Source: Verrucomicrobiota bacterium (GTDB taxonomy: Bacteria > Verrucomicrobiota > Verrucomicrobiia > Limisphaerales > UBA1096). From it: 9,199 nt of DNA. The DNA lies in contig DQOE01000316.1 in the NCBI GenBank assembly GCA_015658765.1, positions 1 through 9,199 on the forward strand. The letters run 5' to 3'. The position numbers and the translations under genes were made by a program. The notes under the pieces were generated by a model. The model was not told where the DNA came from and ran no database searches. It was given only the letters and a program-made list of their open reading frames with translations. Positions 4,355-9,199 of this stretch are shown piece by piece. How positions within the stretch are numbered: position 1 is the stretch's first letter; each line of letters opens with the position of its first letter.

Positions 4355-7300
4355 TCACTCGTCCGGTGTTCGCAACAGCTCGATCCGGTCGAACCACACT
4401 GCGCCACCCAATGCTGTGGGGGCGATGCCGGTCAGCGTCATATCGCCGAAATCCTTCCACAAATCCCGCGTGACCATCGTCCAGTCGGTCGGCCGTTTTT
4501 CCGACACGCGGGTAGCCTGCCAGTCGGAGGTGTTTTTGCCGCTGTAATAGCGCCGCTCCGGGCTGCCCGACGAGGGCCACGCGCCGTTGTCGGCCAGTTC
4601 CACCATCACGCCAGCCGCCTTGGGCGCCTTCCACGCAAGGCGCAGATAGCGGTACTCGCCCGCGCCGGGATTTTCCCGGATGCGAAACGCCCAGCCGGGG
4701 ATACGCTTCGAGTGCCGCTGCAACGGCGTGATGCGCAGCGACGCCGAGCCGCTGTGTTTGTCGCCGGTCACGACCGTTGCCGTGCCGCCGCCCTTCGTGA
4801 GCAGATCGACAAACGCCGGGCTGTCGTCGAACAACACCCGCCGCGTCGGCGGCTGCCGAAGCCAGGCGATCACGTTGGCCACGTCGCTTGGCTTGAGCAC
4901 CACCGCGAGCGACTCCGGCATGAGCGACACGTCAAGTGACTTGAGCGATCGCACGTCCTTTCGCAACACATCGAGCCGCACGCCGCCCGGCAGGGTCAGC
5001 GTCAGGCTGTTGGCCGACTCGCCGGTGAGCACGCCGCTCAGCACCCGCCTGTCGGTGGTCTCGACCGTGTACGTCTCGTGGCCGGCGACGATCACCGCGC
5101 TCGGCGCGAGGATGTCGCGCACGATCGTCTCCTCGGCGCGGCGAAACTCCGAGGTCAAGTCCGGCCCCACGGCGAAGCCGACCCCGTGCGCTCGGTGGCA
5201 GGTGGCACAATGCTGGCTGAACGTCACCTGTCCGGCGGCGGGGTTTCGCTTGGCCTTGAGGGCGGTGACGAACCGTTGCAGCGTCGCGTCGTCCACTGGC
5301 TCGAGCGTTGCAAAAAGCGCCCGCGCCCGCTTGGCCAAGCCGGCGTTTTTTTGATCGAGCAACGCCGTGCGCTGAACGGCGTTGAGCGCGGCGGGGGAGA
5401 GTTTCCGCTGCTCCATCGCCGCCACCACGGCGGGCAGATGGTCGCGCCGGGCGAAGGCGGCCCTGAGGATGGCGCGGCGCACCGGCGGCGTGGCGGCGGG
5501 GTAGGCATCGAGCATCCGCGCCGCGATGCCGGGGTCGTTCTCCGAGCCAAGCGCCCGCACGGCAGCCAAGCGGCGATCGGCCGGGAGTTGCACATTGGCG
5601 ACTTCGCCAAGCGCCTTGGCCAAGCGCGCCGCGCGATCGGCGGGCGACTCGAGTTTCAAGATTTGCTTCAGGCCGACCGCTGCGATTCGCACCTCGCCGT
5701 CGTCTGCCGCAGTCAGTTGATCAAGCGCCGCGCGGGCTGTGTCCGAAAGGGCCACTTGGGTGGCGGACTTGAACGGCTCGCGCAAGCCGGCGAGGCACGC
5801 CAGTTGCAGACCGTAATCCGTCAACCCGGCGACGTGGACGATGGCGGCGGACAGTTCTGCGGTGTTGCGCCGGGTGGCGATCGAGCCACACAACCGGGCG
5901 ATCAGGCCGCGCGCGCCGTGAGCCTCGGCCGGTTTGTCGATGAGCGCCGCCAACATGTCCGAGGCGCGACCGGCGAGGGAGGTGAGTATGGCATCGCCGA
6001 GCCACTCGTCGCCGCCGTGCCGCCTGGCCAAGCGGGCCAAGGCGGTCAAGGCCCGGGGGTCGCTGCTCTCGCCCAGCGAAAGGGCGAGTTGCAGACGGAC
6101 AACCGACGAGTCGTCGTCGGCGAGTTGCAGCGCGGCGGCGAGCAGTTTTTCGCTTTCGCCAAACCGGCGATCGGCCAGGCGCAGCGCATGCCGCCGCACG
6201 CCCGGTTCGCCGTGGCCAAGCGCGGCGGCGAGCGTGTTGTCGTTGAGTCGCCCGAGGCCGTCGAGCGTGTACAGCGTGTTGACGGCCGCGGCGGTGTCGT
6301 CCGTCGGCAGGGCGATTTTGGGCAGTCGGGCACCGCGCTCGAGCAGTATGCGGCGCGCGGTTTGGCGCCGCCAATGGCGCGGGCTGGCGAGTTCGCGGGC
6401 CAGCGCGGCATTGCTGAGCCTGGCCAGGTTCGGCGACTGCGGTTCGGGCATGTCGTCGTGCGCGAGCCGCCAAATACGGCCGTGGTCGTTGCCGTCGGCC
6501 AGTCCGTATTGCTGCTGCAAATAGCGCGGGATTGCGGAGTAATCCTCGATGATTTCGCGGTAATAATCGGCGATGTAAATGGCTCCCTCCGGGCCAATCG
6601 AGAGGTGGATCGGGTGAAACCAAATATCGCCCGACGCGAGAAATTCCGACTTCGCCTCGCCCGCCGCGCGGCTGATTTTGAGGAGCGTTCCGTCGCGGCT
6701 CAGGAGAGCGCGGTGGACGAGGTTTTGCGCCGGGGCGCAGGCGAGGATTTGGCCGTGCAGCCCCGGCAGGGCGGAGTCCCGGTAGACGAGCGGCGAGCAG
6801 GCGGAGGTGAAGAAGCCGTTGGGGATCGACTCGGCCGTGCCGTAGTGGTCGCTGTAATATTTGCCGAAGCCGGGATCGGCCGCGCGCTTGGTGCGCCACG
6901 GGTGCGGCTGGCTGACCGGGAACGAGGTGTTGTAGTTTGCGGCGTTGCGGCGTGAGGCACTCACCGCGACGTCCGGGTTGCGCGCGAGATAGCGCCACGG
7001 CAACGGCGCGACCTGGATGCCGGGCGTGCCGGTGGAGATCACGATCCGGTCGCCATCGGCGTTGAAGGTGAAGCCGTATGTGCCGGTGTGGCCGCTGACC
7101 GGCTCGATGGCTGAACCGTCCGGTTTGATGCGAAATCCGGTGACCGGAATATCGATCGGCGTGGAAAGGCGCGGGCCGGTGATGCGGCCGCCCTGTCCGC
7201 CGTCGATGTAAATCCAGTTGTCCGGCCCCCACTGCGGCGAGTTGATGCGGCGCTCGATGACGCCGAACTTGAAGCCGGTGAACAGCGTCTCGCGCACCTC

Positions 7301-7828
7301 CGCACGGCCGTCGCCGTCGCGGTCGGCGAGGAACACGATGTCTGGCGCGCAGATGGCGATGACGCCGCCGCGAGCCGGGCAGATGCCGAGACAGGCCGGC
7401 AGCCGGTCGGCCCACACCTCGACGCGATCCATCACGCCGTCGCCGTCGGAGTCGATCAGCCGCTTGACGGTGCCGAACTGTTCCTTCTCGGCGCGGCGCA
7501 TGGCGTCCTCGTTGGCGGCGATGCGCCGCACGACACGGTCGAGCTTGCCGGTCTTGTTCAACTCCTCGATGTCGAACTGGCCCTCGATGTTGTAGCCGTG
7601 CAGTTCGCTGACGAAGAGGTTGCCGTGCGCGTCCCAGCAGACGCCGGAGGGCTGGCGGACGAGCGGCTCGGCGGCGACCAGTTCCAGCCGGAAGCCGGGC
7701 GGGAGGTTCACGAGTTTGGCACTCTCGGCGGGGGAGAGCGGCTTGGGTGCATCGGCCGGTTTTGAGATTTGGCCAAGCGCGGCAACGGCGAAGGCGGCGA
7801 AGGCAGAGAAATGGACGAGGCGTATCAT
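4355..7828 (-). CDS. PVC-type membrane-bound dehydrogenase/HEAT-repeat/CxxCH haem-binding protein
   Basis: This 1157-residue secreted protein has the architecture of the families TIGR02604 (Pirellula/Verrucomicrobium N-terminal domain) and TIGR02603 (CxxCH domain). Residues 1-19 (MIRLVHFSAFAAFAVAALG) are a signal peptide. Residues about 40-470 are a propeller-like domain with NLPPGFRLELVAAEPLVRQP and WDAHGNLFVSELHGYN, and two DxDxDG calcium-loop-like motifs at 126-131 and 169-174. Residues about 470-850 are arginine/alanine-rich helical repeats of HEAT type. A c-type haem site CATCH lies at 874-878, and Met970 (SLMPESL) is the probable distal ligand. From about 990 to the end comes a beta-rich extension. 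The likely role is periplasmic electron transfer coupled to an unknown oxidation, perhaps of carbohydrate. I chose the ATG at 7828 because it starts the signal peptide directly; an upstream in-frame start at 7885 adds 19 residues ahead of it. No ribosome site is seen. Confidence 0.92.
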   Translation of the reverse strand: MIRLVHFSAFAAFAVAALGQISKPADAPKPLSPAESAKLVNLPPGFRLELVAAEPLVRQPSGVCWDAHGNLFVSELHGYNIEGQFDIEELNKTGKLDRVVRRIAANEDAMRRAEKEQFGTVKRLIDSDGDGVMDRVEVWADRLPACLGICPARGGVIAICAPDIVFLADRDGDGRAEVRETLFTGFKFGVIERRINSPQWGPDNWIYIDGGQGGRITGPRLSTPIDIPVTGFRIKPDGSAIEPVSGHTGTYGFTFNADGDRIVISTGTPGIQVAPLPWRYLARNPDVAVSASRRNAANYNTSFPVSQPHPWRTKRAADPGFGKYYSDHYGTAESIPNGFFTSACSPLVYRDSALPGLHGQILACAPAQNLVHRALLSRDGTLLKISRAAGEAKSEFLASGDIWFHPIHLSIGPEGAIYIADYYREIIEDYSAIPRYLQQQYGLADGNDHGRIWRLAHDDMPEPQSPNLARLSNAALARELASPRHWRRQTARRILLERGARLPKIALPTDDTAAAVNTLYTLDGLGRLNDNTLAAALGHGEPGVRRHALRLADRRFGESEKLLAAALQLADDDSSVVRLQLALSLGESSDPRALTALARLARRHGGDEWLGDAILTSLAGRASDMLAALIDKPAEAHGARGLIARLCGSIATRRNTAELSAAIVHVAGLTDYGLQLACLAGLREPFKSATQVALSDTARAALDQLTAADDGEVRIAAVGLKQILKLESPADRAARLAKALGEVANVQLPADRRLAAVRALGSENDPGIAARMLDAYPAATPPVRRAILRAAFARRDHLPAVVAAMEQRKLSPAALNAVQRTALLDQKNAGLAKRARALFATLEPVDDATLQRFVTALKAKRNPAAGQVTFSQHCATCHRAHGVGFAVGPDLTSEFRRAEETIVRDILAPSAVIVAGHETYTVETTDRRVLSGVLTGESANSLTLTLPGGVRLDVLRKDVRSLKSLDVSLMPESLAVVLKPSDVANVIAWLRQPPTRRVLFDDSPAFVDLLTKGGGTATVVTGDKHSGSASLRITPLQRHSKRIPGWAFRIRENPGAGEYRYLRLAWKAPKAAGVMVELADNGAWPSSGSPERRYYSGKNTSDWQATRVSEKRPTDWTMVTRDLWKDFGDMTLTGIAPTALGGAVWFDRIELLRTPDE
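5329..5340. repeat. Palindromic repeat copy GCTTGGCCAAGC
   Basis: A perfect 12-base copy inside the helical-repeat region of the cytochrome-like gene, read as Leu-Ala-Lys. Confidence 0.85.
5615..5624. repeat. Palindromic repeat core CTTGGCCAAG
   Basis: A 10-base core copy in the cytochrome-like gene, read as Leu-Ala-Lys, with GCGC blocks on both sides. A degenerate half copy (CGCCAAGCGC) lies directly to its left. Confidence 0.82.
6022..6034. repeat. Variant repeat GCCTGGCCAAGCG
   Basis: Exact 13-base variant copy inside the helical-repeat part of the cytochrome-like gene, followed at once by a half copy GGCCAAGGCGG. Confidence 0.7.
6212..6224. repeat. Degenerate repeat GTGGCCAAGCGCG
   Basis: The right arm of the palindrome (GGCCAAGCGC) is intact and the left arm is lost. 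It lies in the cytochrome-like gene. Confidence 0.45.
7768..7780. repeat. Near-copy of the palindrome, TTTGGCCAAGCGC
   Basis: TTGGCCAA is intact with one changed arm base. It lies in the signal-peptide coding region of the cytochrome-like gene, read as Leu-Gly-Gln. Confidence 0.65.
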
Positions 7829-7889
7829 GATGCGTTCAAATGGCTCGGCGGCAGCGTAGCAACCGCCATCCCGAAGCCAAGGCAAAGGC

Positions 7890-7905
7890 GCGCTTGGCCA
7901 AGTGC
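7890..7905. repeat. Intergenic palindrome copy GCGCTTGGCCAAGTGC
   Basis: A 16-base copy with one mismatch to the full palindrome, in the promoter region between two divergent genes, about 60 bases from each start codon. Confidence 0.85.
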
Positions 7906-7928
7906 TTGGTTGGGTAGGGACGGGCGGC

Positions 7929-7957
7929 TTGACGGGGGGAATCTAGAGGTTTATCCT
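7929..7957 (+). promoter_or_regulatory. Candidate sigma-70-type promoter for the Tat-exported gene
   Basis: A TTGACG at 7929-7934 (five of six consensus bases) is followed after 17 bases by TATCCT at 7952-7957 (four of six). The expected transcription start would fall about 3 bases before the ATG at 7967, giving a leaderless or nearly leaderless message. Two hexamers in a GC-rich gap are weak evidence alone, so this is tentative. Confidence 0.3.
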
Positions 7958-7966
7958 CGAATCGCT

Positions 7967-9199
7967 ATGCAAAAAGAACCTTCGTCCCTCCATTCTCACG
8001 ACGCCAGGTTCCGTCTCAATTCCCGCCGCGACTTTCTCGCCGATGTCGGCCGGGGCATGCTGGTCAGCAGCGTCGGCTCCACGCTGGCGTTCGATCTCGG
8101 CCTCGCGCCTGTCTTCGCTGACGAGGGGCCGGGCCGGCTCTCGTTCGGCAAGCTGGAGCCGCTGGTGGCGTTGATGCAGGACACGCCGGCGGACAAGTTG
8201 CAGCGGGAGTTGGTCGGCAAAATCAAGGCCGGCACCGATCTTCGAACGTTGATCGCCGCCGGTGCGCTGGCCAATGCCCGCACATTTGGCGGGCAGGATT
8301 ACGTGGGGTTCCACACCATCATGGCCCTCGCGCCCGCCTACGAGATGTCCCGCGAGCTGCCCGAGGCGTTGCGCCCGCTGCCGGTGCTGAAGGTGCTGTA
8401 TCGCAACACGAGCCGGATTCAGCAGTTCGGCGGCCGCAAAAGGGAAGTGCTGCGGCCGGTCACTCCGGCAGCGCTTGGCCAAGCGCCCGCCGGTGGCGAA
8501 CTGCTGCGCTTGGCGACGCGATCGCGAGATGTCAACCGAGCCGAGCGAACCTTCGCCGCCATGGCGAGCCAGCCGGTCGGCGAAGCCTACAACCATTTGC
8601 AGTATGCGGTTCAGGACGAGGTCGATGTGCATCGGGTGGTGTTGTCGTGGCGCGCCTGGGCGTTGCTTGAGTTCACCGGGGAGGAGCAGGCGCACACGCT
8701 GTTTCGCCAGTCGTTGCGCTACTGCGTCAGTAACGAATCAGGCAACCGCCGCGAGTCTGGGATTCGCTCGGTGCTGCCCAAGCTCCTGGACGAGCATCGC
8801 CTGCTGGATCGCAAGCTGGGCAAACGCAAGGGCGGCGACGGCTGGATCAGCGAACTCAGCCAAACCGTCTTCGCCGGCACGCGGGAGCAGTCGGCTGGCG
8901 CGGTGGCGGCCGCCTTGGCCGAGGGATACGACCCCGAGGACGTCGGCGAGGCCATGTCGCTGGCGGCGAACCAACTCCTTTTGCGCGATCCCGGCCGCGA
9001 GAGCGCGATAATGCACAACGGCAAAAAACAGGTCGGCAGCGTCCATGGCGACTCGGTCGGCGTGCACGCCTCGGACGCCATCAATGCGTGGCGCAACATC
9101 GCGCGGGTGAGCAACCACCGCAACACCGTGGCCAGTTTGATCGTCGGGGCGTACCACACCGCGGGACAGGCCGGCCGAGCCACCGCCAAGCCGTATCCG
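7967..9199 (+). CDS. Tat-exported protein of unknown function (3' end off window)
   Basis: The frame is open from an ATG at 7967 to the last base, 411 codons, so the C-terminus is missing. The N-terminus is a twin-arginine signal: SRRDFL at residues 19-24, a hydrophobic stretch to about 50, and a likely cleavage after Ala51 (PVFA before DE). Tat export means the protein is folded in the cytoplasm, often around a cofactor. The mature part is mostly helical, with conserved-looking histidines at 116 (GFHTIMAL), 210 and 222 (YNHLQYAVQDEVDVHRV), 243, 360, 367, 384 and 397 (AYHTAG). Together with the Tat signal these could bind metal or haem; that is inference. I do not recognise a family. It starts divergently from the cytochrome-like gene, which suggests related function. 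AGAGG at 7945-7949 is 17 bases before the ATG, too far for a normal ribosome site. Confidence 0.85.
   Translation, partial: MQKEPSSLHSHDARFRLNSRRDFLADVGRGMLVSSVGSTLAFDLGLAPVFADEGPGRLSFGKLEPLVALMQDTPADKLQRELVGKIKAGTDLRTLIAAGALANARTFGGQDYVGFHTIMALAPAYEMSRELPEALRPLPVLKVLYRNTSRIQQFGGRKREVLRPVTPAALGQAPAGGELLRLATRSRDVNRAERTFAAMASQPVGEAYNHLQYAVQDEVDVHRVVLSWRAWALLEFTGEEQAHTLFRQSLRYCVSNESGNRRESGIRSVLPKLLDEHRLLDRKLGKRKGGDGWISELSQTVFAGTREQSAGAVAAALAEGYDPEDVGEAMSLAANQLLLRDPGRESAIMHNGKKQVGSVHGDSVGVHASDAINAWRNIARVSNHRNTVASLIVGAYHTAGQAGRATAKPYP
8471..8486. repeat. Full 16-base palindromic repeat GCGCTTGGCCAAGCGC
   Basis: The second perfect 16-base copy, identical to 885-900, in the Tat-exported gene on the opposite coding strand, read as Ala-Leu-Gly-Gln. 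Confidence 0.88.

Larger units (their letters stand above)
7829..7966. promoter_or_regulatory. Divergent intergenic region with a palindrome copy
   Basis: These 138 bases separate the start of the cytochrome-like gene (minus) from the start of the Tat-exported gene (plus) and must carry both promoters unless starts lie further in. They include a near-perfect 16-base copy of the recurring palindrome (7890-7905), followed by a further GCTTGGTTGGG half-site. A plausible plus-strand promoter lies at 7929-7957. The minus-strand promoter could not be placed. Confidence 0.5.

Noticed and set aside
4337..4357. Intrinsic terminator between the convergent genes
   Set aside because: The palindrome has no loop-forming spacer and no T run follows on either strand.
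5078..6955. 625-codon plus-strand open frame opposite the cytochrome-like gene
   Set aside because: The minus-strand product has clear domain signatures (CATCH, DxDxDG, signal peptide), while this one is an Arg/Gly/Ala-rich shadow without recognisable features.
7945..7956. GAGG-TTTAT-CCTC hairpin ahead of the Tat gene as a regulator
   Set aside because: Only four base pairs in the stem; too weak to claim, and it overlaps the candidate promoter -10 region.

Overview
The window is high-GC bacterial DNA, almost fully coding, most likely from the Planctomycetes-Verrucomicrobia-Chlamydiae (PVC) group and probably Verrucomicrobiota. The best evidence is a 1157-residue secreted protein on the minus strand (4355-7828). 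It has the PVC-specific order of N-terminal propeller-like 'membrane-bound dehydrogenase' domain, helical repeats and a C-terminal CxxCH haem domain. A divergent Tat-exported protein and lipoprotein-type secretion signals fit a Gram-negative-type envelope. Species cannot be assigned from the sequence alone.

Layout. Positions 1-2494 (minus strand) hold three co-directional genes, read right to left. They are a histone-deacetylase-family amidohydrolase, a hotdog-fold acyl-CoA thioesterase, and a BadF-type sugar kinase fused in frame to the start of a MurQ-type N-acetylmuramate-6-phosphate etherase, which runs off the left edge. Positions 2598-4336 (plus strand) hold four closely spaced genes of unknown function. 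They encode a membrane-anchored conserved protein, a zinc-ribbon protein with a C-terminal membrane segment, a small lipoprotein and a 73-residue protein. The large cytochrome-like gene (4355-7828, minus) converges on this cluster with 18 bases between stop codons. From 7967 to the right edge a Tat-signal protein of unknown function is transcribed divergently from it.

Functional picture. The left operon joins peptidoglycan amino-sugar recycling (kinase plus etherase) with thioester and acetyl-group hydrolysis. The right half is exported redox or envelope machinery typical of PVC bacteria. The four-gene cluster between them looks envelope-related, because three of its four products carry a membrane or lipoprotein signal.

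The most striking feature is not a gene. A short palindrome, core CTTGGCCAAG and often extended to GCGCTTGGCCAAGCGC, occurs eight times exactly, with many one-base variants. It lies in genes on both strands and in intergenic gaps. Inside genes it is read in all three codon phases (LGQ, LAK and WPS), so it appears to be kept as DNA, in the manner of the cyanobacterial HIP1 repeat. There is no stretch above 300 bases without a gene, and I saw no tRNA, rRNA, CRISPR array or insertion sequence.
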